Of a DNA stretch of 64,000 nt, positions 14,747 through 25,481 are shown in pieces. The position numbers and the translations under genes were made by a program. The stretch spans positions 264,098 through 328,097 of the forward strand of contig JAQFWX010000043.1 in assembly GCA_027605045.1 (NCBI GenBank), given 5' to 3'. The DNA is from Phallus indusiatus. Taxonomy: Eukaryota > Basidiomycota > Agaricomycetes > Phallales > Phallaceae. Each line of letters opens with the position of its first letter. Position 1 is the first letter of the stretch. Below the pieces are notes generated by a model. It was given only the letters and a program-made list of their open reading frames with translations, was not told the DNA's origin and did no database searches.

Positions 14747-14754
14747 CTATAGTT
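14747..14754 (-). other. 8-nt terminal coding microexon of EF-1 beta
   Basis: The preceding donor GTATGT (at 14805) and acceptor TTTTATAG (ending at 14755) bracket an intron of about 51 nt with a CTAAC-type branch site. Joining gives ...Ala-Ala-Met-Gln-Lys-Leu-stop, the expected C-terminus of the family. This supports the exon although it is too short for most gene finders. Confidence 0.8.
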
Positions 14755-15788
14755 CTATAAAACAACGTTAGTGATTACACGCAAGGATAGTTCAGATCGA
14801 CATACTTTGCATAGCTGCGACATCGGTGCTTTGAACGTAGTCTTCAAACTCGGCAATCTTCTCTTGCAGTTCGTCCAAAGAGACCTTTTCGTCCTCTGTT
14901 ATGCGCAATTAATCAAGGCCAAGGGTATACAGCACATTTGAACGTACCAATGACCAAGTTGATTTGCAATTTCTTGATCCCGAATCCGACAGCTACTAGT
15001 TGAGAACCACCCCAGACGAGACCATCTTGCTCAATAGAGCGGACAGAGGCCTCCAACGCGACCATATCGGTCTCATCATCCCAGGGTTTAACCTCCAACG
15101 TAACGACGGACTGCATAGGAGGTAAATTTCACTAGACAAGCATAGAAACAGGAAGAAAAGACATACCTTAGCAATAGTCTTAGGCTTGCTAGCTTTCTTG
15201 GCGTTGTACGCGGCCAAACGCTCAGCTTTGATACGTTCAGCCTCGGCATCAGCCTCCTCGTCTGAACCGAAGAGATCGATATCTTCCTCTTCCTCAGCGG
15301 CAGCAGGAGCAGGTTCAGCTGTCTCAAACGCTGCTCCAGCACTAGAAGAGCCGGGAAGAGACTTGAATTCAGCCTGGTAGGATTTGATGTGTTTGTACCA
15401 TCTAGCGGTGTTGGGGTATGTTGCCGCGTCGGGGGCCAATGAAAGACCAGTGTAGACTTTTACGTCAGCTTGGGATGCAGTGTAACTAGAAAAGGGTGGA
15501 TTAGACTCAAGTCAAATGCGTAGTTAGAAAACACGTGGATGGTGATCAGAAAGCTAGGTAAAAAGGTTTTCGGCATATTTGGACGAACGGTGTCTAATCG
15601 TTCTTGCTTGGAAACACGGACCATAGCATTTTATTCATCACATCAAAAAGAAAAAAGGTATGTCGTTGATTTGAAATCGACGAACCCATCCGTCTTCCAA
15701 TCGACATCTTGTATAAGGTAATTACTTACCCTTCAACGTATGAGCGGGAGAGGAGGTGCTCTTCGAGTTTAGGGAGATCGATGGGCAT
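14747..15788 (-). CDS. EFB1: Translation elongation factor 1 beta (eEF1B alpha, GEF subunit)
   Basis: Five exons (15730-15788, 15167-15485, 14948-15110, 14806-14895, 14747-14754) encode 212 residues. The N-terminal GST-like half contains [14 protein letters not shown] and WYKHIKSY. A central acidic linker ([16 protein letters not shown]) carries the usual phosphorylatable Ser. The C-terminal nucleotide-exchange domain includes [27 protein letters not shown] and GIKKLQI. It recharges eEF1A with GTP during peptide elongation in the cytosol. The last exon is only 8 nt and supplies the final Lys-Leu and stop. Without that splice the frame would run on as SMSI and lose the conserved MQKL-type end. 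It is divergent from ELP5 with 213 bp between the start codons. Confidence 0.95.
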
Positions 15789-16001
15789 GATGATGGTTGA
15801 CAAAAGAAACGGAGAAGAAAGTGATACAATGTAGTGGTTGAGAGTGTAAAAGACTCGGTGAACTGCAAGCGAGCAAGCAAATTTTCTGGATTTAAAAAAG
15901 AGGGCTGAGTTCGAAAAAAAAAAACGTTTCGCGTGTCACGCAGATGCGTCACACTCGCAAGCGAGCGTCGGAGTCGTCCAATCGAATGTCAATTGGCGAC
16001 G
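15789..16001. promoter_or_regulatory. Bidirectional promoter between EF-1 beta and ELP5
   Basis: This 213-bp interval lies between two divergent start codons. It is rich in pyrimidine runs on the minus-strand side and contains an A-run at 15917-15925. Both genes must draw core promoter function from it. I did not identify a convincing TATA box. Confidence 0.6.
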
Positions 16002-17320
16002 ATGTCGAATTCGCTGCTGTCGTCGACGAACTCGCCGAATAAATCACCTTCTACATTTGTGCTGTTACAAAGCTCACTAGGAACACCGTGGATTTCCTTT
16101 GCTCGAACTATTCTCTCCCAGATCTGGTCAAATCCGAAAGCGCGTCTCGTATGTCTATGCTGTTTGTATTCGCCCGTAGACATTCTCCCGAACGAACTGC
16201 TTGCCGATAGCAGAGTAACTGTTATTGATTGGACGAATAATATACCTGGATATACATTAAACAGCGCATCGCTGAATGATAACATAAAAGAGATTGATCG
16301 AATATTAAAGCTTGGTACGTCTTCTCTATTATCGGTATACGATTTCTGTTAATTCTCATTTAGAAAGCAATAAGCCTTTAACATTCTACATTGATTCTCC
16401 ACATACACTACTTGAAGATATAGATGCTAACTTCCCCTCTCGAACGTATGAAACACTCAAGCAATGGCTTACGGAGCTTTTAAAACATCCTTGTACGTCT
16501 TTCAGACTTGAGCATCTCAAACATAGTTTACTTAATGGTTATTTGATAGCACCATCCATGTTATTAACACATATCCCAACTGCATCCCCGCTTCTCCCTC
16601 TGATTCTTCCGCCTTCATTTTCCCCATCTCTCACACATATGACCCTTCACCCTCCTCGATTTATCGCACACCTAATCGAATCATATTTTGCATACCCCCC
16701 TTCACATCCGCAGCATTCTTCCGCAAAATTCTGGTCTTTGTTTACTGGAATCTCCACTAGAGCGTCAGCTATTGAAGTGGAAGCTATGATATGGGGCTCT
16801 GAGGGTAATGGATGGACGGACGGCAGCCTAGTCGTAGATATTGTTTTGCGTCACCCAAGTGGACGACACACTGTCGACCGAACGATAGAGGGATGGCTGG
16901 GTAATGGTCAACTTGTGCGGCTTGCTGACCTACCTGAGTTAAAGCCTGTATGGAAAGCAGGTGGCGCTGTAGATGTACGTCCAACAAAAAAAAAGGAAAA
17001 CCAAGACCTATTTTTGATCGCATTGTTTTAATTAGGTGTCCGGAAATGCGCCTTCTCCCCCTTTAACACACGCTGCTGTCGATTTAGCTCGAGACCTCAA
17101 TTTACCCTTCAATGTTGTCCTCACGGAAAAACAGCAATCCGAGCGAGCTCGAGTCCCTTTGCCGTATGCGCATGAAGGTAAACAATACTACTCAGTTTCT
17201 TGTCGCATTTTTTGAATGTCGTCCCTAGGAAACCCTCTTGTTCAATCAACGATATACTACGAACCCGATTCCGATGACGACATTGATGAAGACGATCCTG
17301 ACGATGACTTAGACATCTGA
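16002..17320 (+). CDS. ELP5: Elongator complex subunit 5
   Basis: Four exons (16002-16314, 16364-16974, 17036-17177, 17229-17320) give 385 residues. The protein has a RecA-like ATPase-fold N-terminal region (VDILPNELL..., TFYIDSPHTLLEDI) as in the Elp4-6 subcomplex. It ends with the hallmark acidic tail of Elp5 (IYYEPDSDDDIDEDDPDDDLDI pattern: Tyr-x-Pro-Asp-Ser, then Asp/Glu runs, final Asp-Leu-Asp-Ile). Elp4/5/6 form a hexameric ring that binds tRNA and helps Elongator modify wobble uridine 34 in the cytoplasm. It lacks Walker motifs, as expected for this subunit. The start at 16002 was chosen because it is the only ATG in frame shortly before the conserved region. Symbol assigned by C-terminal signature and length. 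Confidence 0.85.
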
Positions 17321-18250
17321 AGTCATAATCGACTTCCGTGATATTTTGCCAATCAAGTTCAGTTGTCAGACTAGAATTGATCACTCCTTATTCAAAATAT
17401 CTATTCGACCGCCAGATGTCATGGATCTTGGGTATCAGTAAAGATATTGATCGAGACAATCGTTCTCCTATATCTTGGTATACTCACAGGCTACTTTTCC
17501 AAAGGACGAGAGAGTTCCGTAAGGGTATGACATACATAGTGACAAGAACCTAAACGTCTTGCCTTATGAAAAATGTCTACAATAAACCATGAAATTTAAC
17601 CCAACTGAGAGGGCCATTTTGCAGAACAGCTTTGCTGAATCAGGCGGAATTTGGCGTTGCCGTTCTTGTACTTTGGAGTAAGTCACAAAGTCGGACAGGT
17701 TCTTTTCATTGAAGACGTTCGAGTATGCGCCCTGAGCTAATACCAAAATGAATATTAAAACGATCATAATGCTGATCCTGAAACGACTCTTCGACGACTA
17801 AGAGTAAGGCGTCTCCCATTCGCAGCCATGCTCCGCCAGGGCAGTGCAGCAAATTTATCTAGGGTGAAAACAGTGTACTTCCCAATGCTGATAAGAACAA
17901 AAAAAACAGAAGATCAGAGCTGAAGTGACAATCCAACCCTCACTCGCTACACTCGCCAACGCTTAATTTGGACAAAGTTCACGGTAGCTTCATATTCTTC
18001 GTGTAAATATTTACATCCCAACAATTGAATGATTTGAATTCTCGATTTCTAGCCGGTATGGAATCACCGGATGGCCAAGTGGTTGACGGAAGGCACGTGA
18101 CTTGGACCGTGTGATAATCTTTTGAATCTTCCCCTCTGTGAAAAAAAAACGTGGTTGTAAGCGCACAGCCCCTTCATGTGGACTCGCTCGACGTTCGAAT
18201 ATACCACTTCGATTCATCAACCTCTTTTATCCTAATCGAAACCTACAATT
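17321..18250. other. Intergenic region with 3' UTR of ELP5 and promoter of next gene
   Basis: No confident gene is present. A 67-codon minus-strand frame at 17564-17767 begins with a hydrophobic stretch but has no supporting exon or domain. A GCACGTGA E-box-like element lies near 18092, upstream of the next start codon. Confidence 0.45.
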
Positions 18251-20539
18251 ATGCCAATCTCTCTACGACACATCCGACATCGTTTCGCTCAGGCGGTCCA
18301 TATCTTCAACGAGCACAACGCCGACGAGCTGATCACGCTGGAAAATGAAGATAATCGACGGATTATCGTGGCCTCGGTACGTAATAGTATATTTTAAATT
18401 GAAATCATGATACCATATCGTGTGTAGTGGGTCTATATTCAAACAAAAACACTCCTTTCGAATGCCTCCGCCACGTATCTCCCAAGGCCGAGCGAAAGCC
18501 CCGAAGTCAAAATTAATGGCGATTTGCCGCCTTTTCCGCCATCCGGATGGACACCCCCCGCAAAAATCAGACTGAAGGAGGAGGAAATACTTGCATCGAA
18601 CCACATATTAGAGAAAGAAGGAAGCCTAGCGGATGTGTCTTCCTGGTTCACGCAAGAAACCTCAAGCGCGGATTCCGATCCTCCCCCAGATGAATCACCT
18701 CGAGCGTTCTCTTCCACCAAGCTAACAAATCGTAAATCTTCAAAGACCAGGAGACGTATAAGTAAGCGTCTCAAGAATTCTAATCCGATCTCTCATGAAA
18801 CTTTATTATATCATTTATCTCGCGGTGACCCTCGTAAAGACTCTTTCTCTCCCCGAGCTCGTCTAGATCCTGGTTTAAAAGCAATGTACAAGGATATGCA
18901 TCGCATGCGCACAACTATGACCCCTCGGGCGACAAAGAGCGCGGCCACGCCGTCTGCAGCGTCCACTCCGACCAATCCGCGACGATCAACTCGACTATCT
19001 GGCGTACAACCAGCGCAGTCCTCATCCAGTAAAGACTCTTCTGAGCGTTCCGAAAGGCGCTCTCTCTCGCCTAACGAACCTCTAAAACGCAAACGCCCCC
19101 GACTCAGCTTGCCACACGACAAACATGCGAATTTGGTCGATCCAAAAATCCGAGGTCTACCTTGGCGACATTTAACTTCGACAATGCGGGAGCGAGCTAT
19201 TGGATACTTGAAACGAAATATTATTCACCGTCAGCCTGTCACATGCGTGAGATGTACCCAACAAACGGTGGCTCGTGAAAGGATTGATGAGGATTGTATT
19301 ACCATGTTTGATTCGCAGGGTGGATCGATCGCATGCTTCAGATGCGGGTACCGACAGTTGACATGTTCCTTCGCTAACGGCGCTTTAATTCCGGATACAC
19401 CACCCGAAATTGAGCCCTCGGAAACTTCCCAGTCGGAGACTGTGCAAACTACAACAGGGAGTTCCGAATCAGTACCCAAAGACGTCACCGAACCGAGTTT
19501 ACGATCGACAGCGGAGGTTACTAGACAGGTTTCGTTGCCTCACATAACCACCGAACAAGAACTCCCTGATATATCATCTCGTCATCAGGACGAAGACGAC
19601 GACGACGACGTAGTCGCTACACCGACTCCGAAAACTCCCGGACCTGGTCTTGATATTGACAAAGACGTTTCAGATCAGGAACAGGTATCCCCCCGTCAAA
19701 ATATGGAATTCCAAGACGATCCGGAAGTTCAAAATGTTGACACCTTCCCGGACGAATTGGTATCTCCCTCATCTCGGTCGAATTTTAATGATCAACTTCA
19801 CCTCTCGGATAGCCGAATTGAGGGTGGCTCTCTAGCAAGTGTCCTAAGGGAAAGTTCCATCTCAGCGATCCATCGTCGAAGCTCGTTGAGAACATATAGT
19901 CGTAACGACAGAACGACCCTTCTCTCTTCCAGTAATACTCAGGCTGGCGAACAGGATTCTGGTGATTCCGAACGTCCATATACTCTTAGACCGGCCTTCT
20001 CCCCCGAAGGATCAATTTCCCCCGGTTATGAAGATAACGATAAAGATGACCTGGAAAGAGCTATAATCCCACAACTGCGCTCATGCTCTTTAAGAGAACT
20101 ACCACGCCCTGCTGGAAGTGGGGACGAGAAACTCCACGAATCCGTACACCAATTCCGTGCCCTCCTTCATACACATCAAAGCATCATAAAAATGCGTCAA
20201 CACTTATTTTCACTACTCCACGCTAACGATTCGGCCCTTCGCAATTCTCGCCAGTCATTATTGAATGCGACGACGCAGCTGAAACAGTATCCTTTCCCAT
20301 GGGATATCCCAAATGAGCCGCCGTTCGATGGGTTGAAGGATTTAGCAGACGATCTGGTGTGTGCGTGGTCTGATGGGTTCAACGAGAAAGAGGCCTACGA
20401 AAGCATCCGAAAATATGATCGTGCACAGATGGAGGTTGATCGACATCATGTCGATCCGGTCGAAGAAGAATTGGATCCTTATTATTACCCTAATATCACC
20501 AAAGATTGGTCTTCTGGGACGAAAGATATGATTGAATGA
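18251..20539 (+). CDS. Large protein with CxxC...CxxC zinc-binding module, function unknown
   Basis: Two exons (18251-18376, 18428-20539) encode 745 residues. I do not recognise a named family. The N-terminus is compact and looks folded (RHIRHRFAQAVHIFNEHNADELI). A basic, Ser/Thr-rich stretch follows (about 150-290), with several possible nuclear localisation patches (KTRRRISKR, LKRKRPR). A compact block at about 290-355 contains Cys315/Cys318 and Cys345/Cys348, a spacing that suggests one zinc ribbon. The rest is acidic and disordered, with an Asp run (DEDDDDD) encoded by a GAC repeat near 19590. The C-terminus is again well ordered (about 640-720, HQFRALLHTHQSIIKMRQHLFSLL). Nuclear location and nucleic-acid or protein binding are inferences. 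The start follows directly on a short leader, and the intron is GTACGT...TGTAG. Confidence 0.75.
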
Positions 20540-21576
20540 GGTTTTTCTTTTCTTTTTTCTTTTCTTTGTGTTCTTGTCTGCTTGCTTTCTCTCAATTAGG
20601 GCGGCCACGACTCCATAGACTTTCATGATTGATAAAGGTATATTCTACCTATGATAGCATTGTATGTACGCGTGTATGTTGTTATGAATTTGGCTGTTCA
20701 AGCTTGTAGGGCACGTGTTTTTTCCTCCTCCTTTGTCTCTTTTTCGATTACAGTTGTTAATCTTTGCTTTCTTGTTGCTATTTGCTTTGTGTTATTTTAC
20801 CCCCACTTTCATCAGAACGAGTGCACACTGCTATTAGTATTGATGAAGACATGGCGTTGACTTGGTCCGTCTCTAATTTTTTGACAAACGGCTTCATTCT
20901 GGTGCTTGGTGTTTCCGAACGGGTACACATTACATATGTCATAATTGACCATTATACCAGTAATTTTTCAAATCTTGTGGAGGCCGTCCAGTGACCACTG
21001 GTAAGTTGCGACCAAAATCCCCGGCACCCTCTAGGCTCGCTGAACATCTCTAACTCCGATCGGAACCGCCCTCATTCCTTTTGCGTCGCACAAAGGAATC
21101 TAGGAATCTTCAATCGACAGTTTCTTTTATCGATCAACTAAAAGTGAAACATTTCACATAAATAAACCGGCGTTACGGGGTAAAGTCATAGAAACGGTGA
21201 TATGTGTACTAACTTTTCCATGAAAGGTGGTATATCGTACATTCAATCATGATATACCTATGCACAACAAATAATATTTAGGTTTATTGACTGACAGAAT
21301 TGGACTCGGAATTTTCATGCCAGCGTCCACTATAGTAATGTGTACAAGGACGAAAAAAGAGACAGTAGTTCCGGTACAAAGGAGGACGATCCTGAATAAT
21401 TTTGGACCCGAGTCATAAAACTCGAAACATTACATTACTGTCCTTAACTTGTACTTCTCCTGTCGACTCTCGCCCTCCATCTATCAAACTCACCCCGACA
21501 ATCATCAAACTCTCAACCCAACCCCAATCCCATCCAAACCTAAACTCTAACCTCAAACTTTCAAACATCCTTAACA
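20540..21576. other. Intergenic region, 1.0 kb
   Basis: It begins with a pyrimidine-rich 3' UTR-like stretch (TTTTCTTTTC runs). Plus-strand frames at 20651-20860 and 20764-20994 are low-complexity and unsupported. Pyrimidine-rich sequence near 21430-21560 may be the leader of the small Cys-rich gene that follows. Confidence 0.4.
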
Positions 21577-22060
21577 ATGATGTTCATGACGTCGACAACT
21601 CGATGCACCGCACTTGACTCCAAATCTAAAAATCCAGGCTGCGGTCGTAAATATCTTTTCAAAGATAAAGCAGGTCTCTGCGAAGCTTGTAAAGTTTTCG
21701 GAACTTGCAGCGGAGTGAGTTTTTTCACAAATAACAATATAAAAGAAACTCAGACGCGTTAACATTTTTTTTTTTGAAGAGAATTCCTAGATGTCAACTT
21801 TGCGGATGTTTGTCACCTGCTTGGGCTTTCGACACTGTTGATCCCAAATGCAATCTATGTCGATACCGCGAAAAGAGTACGATCGTCGTTTTCTTGTTTT
21901 TCATAGATTTTTCTTTCCGATCTAATGATTTATAAGTAAACATTCATAGCAGTTCAGAGCGGATTGCTCAAACCGGAACCGCAAGCGAATATTGGGTGGA
22001 TCAAAGCTTTAGTTCAACCATGTTGTTGCCAAAATGATGTCTCGAGCCTCGTGCGTAGTC
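21577..22060 (+). CDS. Candidate small Cys-rich protein
   Basis: Exon 1 (21577 to about 21715) ends at a canonical GTGAGT donor. It joins across a short intron (poly-T tract, GAAG acceptor near 21780) to a second Cys-rich exon. Together they encode GCGRKYLFKDKAGLCEACKVFGTC followed by CQLCGCLSPAWAF and CNLCRYREK. The pairs CxxC/CxC suggest a small zinc-binding or disulfide-rich protein of about 80-110 residues. No clear signal peptide is visible. A third exon after about 21958 is likely, but three reading frames remain open there, so the C-terminus and the end coordinate are uncertain. I do not recognise the family. The cysteine conservation across a splice junction is the main reason to believe in it. 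Confidence 0.4.
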
Positions 22061-22557
22061 TGGGATAACAATATGTATGTATTTGTGCAGTAGTATTGGC
22101 GGTTTTCGTTTTGTCCCGTACTACTAGTAGTACGCCTTTGTTTTGTATTGTTGACTTTCTGGAAAACTTGAATTATTGAACGAACTCTCAATTTCTCAAA
22201 TTTACATAATTACTTCCAATAAGTTGCAGCTAAAGCATATGAATACATACCTCTTAGCCCATACTAAGTAGCTCAGCTGTAGCTGCATAACTGGTCGTCC
22301 CGGACTTAAAAATGCTCAATTGATCTTGACTGTCCGATCGCAAATATACAACAGTGGGAAGATTCAAAAACTTTGTTTTTACAAACTTGAGAACCAAGCT
22401 AGAATAATCCAAAATTGACTAGGGGGTTGATTTCTATTTCAATGACATGAAGATAGCATGCGCGGATATGAAAAGGAAACATAAACAAAAAGAAAGAAAT
22501 ACCACTGTCAAATCAACTAACTTATATCACAAATTCGCAGTCGGGGACGAGTCTAAC
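22061..22557. other. Intergenic 3' flank
   Basis: The region lies between the candidate Cys-rich gene and the stop of the glycerol-3-phosphate dehydrogenase gene. It is AT-rich and no gene is recognised. Confidence 0.45.
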
Positions 22558-25432
22558 TCATACACCACCACCACTCTTCTCAACGGGAATACTCCTCGCT
22601 ATTCTACCACTGACACGAACCGGCTCAAACGGCTCAGCGAAAAGCTCTTTCAGAGCTGCACAAACCTAATTCAAAAAAAGAATTTCAGCAACCACAAAGC
22701 ACTAAAAAGAGAAAAACAACACGCACCTCCAAAAATTCATTCCATCCAATGGCACTCACACCATTCCCCAAACCAAGTTGCGAAAACGCACTTTCAATAT
22801 GCTGAACTTTAGTCTGTTCGTATCCGCGTACTTGACTCAACAACCCAGCCAGTTGAGATTTCGATAGTGATTTGGGAGTTTGACCTTGACCTTGACCTTG
22901 ATTTTCAACAACTCGGTGGTCGTCGTCGTCCGGCGGTCGAGTTTTATTAAACACCGTCCGGAGGCTCTCCAACTCACGAGGCTCAAATTGAGCGCGACTG
23001 TATAAAGTGGTAATACGCGTTCGACCTAAAGGTGTGCTCAATCCAAGCTCGCGCCCCAATAATTTCTCAATCCACCCGAATAGCCCCGAGCTTTTCCAGT
23101 TGTCATTTTTCTCGTCGATGAATCTTAAACCCATATTACCCAAAAATTTCACGGCTCTTTCGTATTCTTCTCGTTTTCTGGAAGAGCTCCATTTTAATTC
23201 GCGAGCCATTGAGTCAATCACGGTGGGTAATACGTCGTAGGCTGTTCGTGAATTTAGGAACGCGAGACGGCATCTTCGTGCGAGAAAGTCTACTGCTGTT
23301 TGTGCGTATTCATATTTTATGGAGTAGAGGATTTCTGAGGATATAACTATTTAAAACAACCAAAAATTAAAGTGAAGCTCAAAGAAGGGAAAGAAAGTTT
23401 TGAACGTACATGGGTATTGTTGAGATAGTCTTTTACCATGCAAAGGCCAAGGTGACCCCGTTGGTTCAGCTAATGCGCATACTGTCCACGCTCTATCACC
23501 ATAATTCTCCGCAAGGTGCTTGGCAATATCCGTTGAAAGACCATACTAAGGCAAAATGAAGATTTACTGCCCATAGACAACAAAAATTCAAAACTGACCC
23601 GTTGAATCAACCCAATAAACATATTCCGACTCCACCCCTCACTCCCAATCAACCTCAACCGCTCCGTAACACACGGTCCCGCTTTTCTCTCAAGTCCAAA
23701 CTCTTTCACAGCACGATCAACCGTCTCCTCAGCCATAGCTCTATACGTCGTCCACTTCCCTCCCGCAATAGTAACCAACCCACTCGGCGAAACATACACA
23801 ATATGATTCCTAACAAGCCCAGCCGTACCCGCGCCCGCACCCTTTTCAACCTGATGTGGGTTTAAAACAAGCGGACGCAATCCACTCCAGGCGGACAAAA
23901 CGTCCCCACGTCGGACTTTAATATCCGGAGACAGGTACCGTCGTACTTCATCGAGTACCCATCGGATTTCTTCTTCGCGCGGTTTAGGGTCGCGTTGGAC
24001 GGAGGCTTTGGCGTCGGTTGTGCCGGCGATGGTGTTTCCTTGCCATGGAAGGAAAAAAATCACTCTTCCGTCTGAGGTTGCGGGATCGAGAAGACCCATT
24101 TTGCGTGGGGAGTAGTAGTTTGGGAGGGTAATGTGGATGCCGGAGGAGGGTTGGACTATGGGTTTGTGGGTGGGGTCGTCTAGTGTTAAAAGGGTATCGG
24201 CGAAAGGACCTGTAGCGTTGATAATTCCCTGTGATTGTGATTTGTGTGATTTATTGAGAATTCGAATTATAAAAGGGAAATGCACACCCCTTACCTTTGC
24301 GCGGATTTTCCAAGTCTTGTTGGATAAGGTATCTCGAACTTCTGCGCCGTTTAATTTTCCGTCCTTGGATTTGGACAGGGAAGTCACTTCAACGTAATTT
24401 GCTACTACGGCGCCTTGTTGGACGGCTGTCATTACAAGTGCAATATTCATTCGGGAGTCATTATGTTGCCCTTGAAAAATCAAAATTGTTTTAGGTTCGG
24501 GTTCAAGGGAATGTATGTTTATTTTCATACCATCGTAGTATACTACAGCACCGACCAGGCCTTCGGCTTTCAACATTGGAAAAGCCTCAAGCGCTCTGCC
24601 TTTACTCATAACGTACGAGCTTTCCATATTTTCGCCGCCGGCTAGAATATCATACATTTTACACCCCGCCCAATAGTACGGGACTTGCCAATACCTAGGA
24701 TCAATGCGTCAGAACTTGTTACATTGAGTTTTTTTTTTCTCTCTTCTTGGCACGCACTTGTATACTGGCAGCATGATAGGAAGCATGTTCGACAAATAAG
24801 GAGCAGTCTGGAGGAATATTTTGCGTTCGTGTAATGCCTCTCTGACGAGCTTGTATTGTTCATAATCGAGCTCCATAACGGCTTTCTGGAGGTAACGCAC
24901 ACCTCCATGAACGAGTTTAGTGGATTTAGAGGATGTACCTAATGAAAAAGAAAGCATCTAATTTTAGAAAGACAACAAAAACCCTAAGCACCAGTATATT
25001 CTACGCACCAGATGCAAAGTCGTCTCTTTCGACGAGTGCGACTTTTAAGCCTCTGCTCGCGGCATCCAGCGCTACACCGGCACCAGTCGCACCACCCCCA
25101 ACAATGAGAAGATCATACTCCCCAATTCCGTTTTCGTCGACACTATCCGAGTCATCATTATCATCACCGTTTTTTCCCTTTTCATTATCCCCGGACTTGT
25201 GAACTGGAACAGCACGAGCCCCACGCTGCAGAGCCCGAAGCATTTCCTCTCTGCTAGGCGGAACCCAAGGCGGAGGAGGGCGCCGCGATTGAGCGGTCCC
25301 ATAAGGTACAGTCAACGATGACGTCGATGAAGATGAGAAATGAGAGTAAAGCGCATAGGACGATCCTGCTGCTAGTGGGATATATATAATGGGTTTACGT
25401 AGATAGGTGAATATGCGGCGCGACACCACCAT
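22558..25432 (-). CDS. GUT2: Mitochondrial FAD-dependent glycerol-3-phosphate dehydrogenase
   Basis: Eight exons (25009-25432, 24758-24938, 24531-24694, 24295-24470, 23599-24228, 23410-23545, 22727-23346, 22558-22665) sum to 812 residues. The basic N-terminus ([12 protein letters not shown]) and a hydrophobic stretch look like a mitochondrial presequence and anchor. A charged linker precedes the FAD-binding Rossmann motif ([12 protein letters not shown], about 107-122). Then come [36 protein letters not shown] and SGLRPLV, all conserved in GlpD/Gut2. The enzyme oxidises glycerol-3-phosphate to DHAP at the outer face of the inner membrane and feeds electrons to ubiquinone. The C-terminal domain contains [18 protein letters not shown]...AF and a degenerate EF-hand-like end after a Gln-Gly repeat (QGQGQGQ). 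At 812 residues it is longer than the yeast enzyme (about 650) because of the N-terminal linker and C-terminal extension. It is divergent from the lactone oxidase gene. Confidence 0.95.
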
Positions 25433-25481
25433 TATTATGGTGCGGTGGTGGATGGAGTTGTTGTTGTTGTTGTTGTGTCAT
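25395..25481 (-). promoter_or_regulatory. Overlapping upstream ORF with poly-Gln at the GUT2 start
   Basis: An ATG at 25481, 49 nt upstream of the GUT2 ATG and in another frame, opens a 28-codon ORF. It reads Met-Thr, six Gln (a CAA/TTG repeat), then His/Pro/Asn-rich, and terminates inside the GUT2 coding region. If the transcript begins upstream of 25481, this ORF must be bypassed by leaky scanning. Whether the transcript includes it is not shown by the sequence. Confidence 0.45.
25458..25475. repeat. TTG trinucleotide repeat (6 units)
   Basis: Six consecutive TTG units on the plus strand (CAA on the minus strand) form the poly-Gln segment of the upstream ORF in front of GUT2. Short, perfect and likely length-variable among strains. 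Confidence 0.8.

Noticed and set aside
17564..17830. Short minus-strand frame with a hydrophobic start (MIVLIFILVLAQG)
   Set aside because: Only 67 codons, no exon partner in a consistent frame and no recognised domain; upstream frames are interrupted.
18066..18115. tRNA-like string GGATGGCCAAGTGGTTGACGG
   Set aside because: It resembles the D-arm of tRNA-Ser/Leu, but no anticodon stem, T-arm (GGTTCGAATCC) or acceptor pairing follows.
22447..22812. 121-codon plus-strand frame
   Set aside because: It is antisense to the last two exons of the glycerol-3-phosphate dehydrogenase gene.
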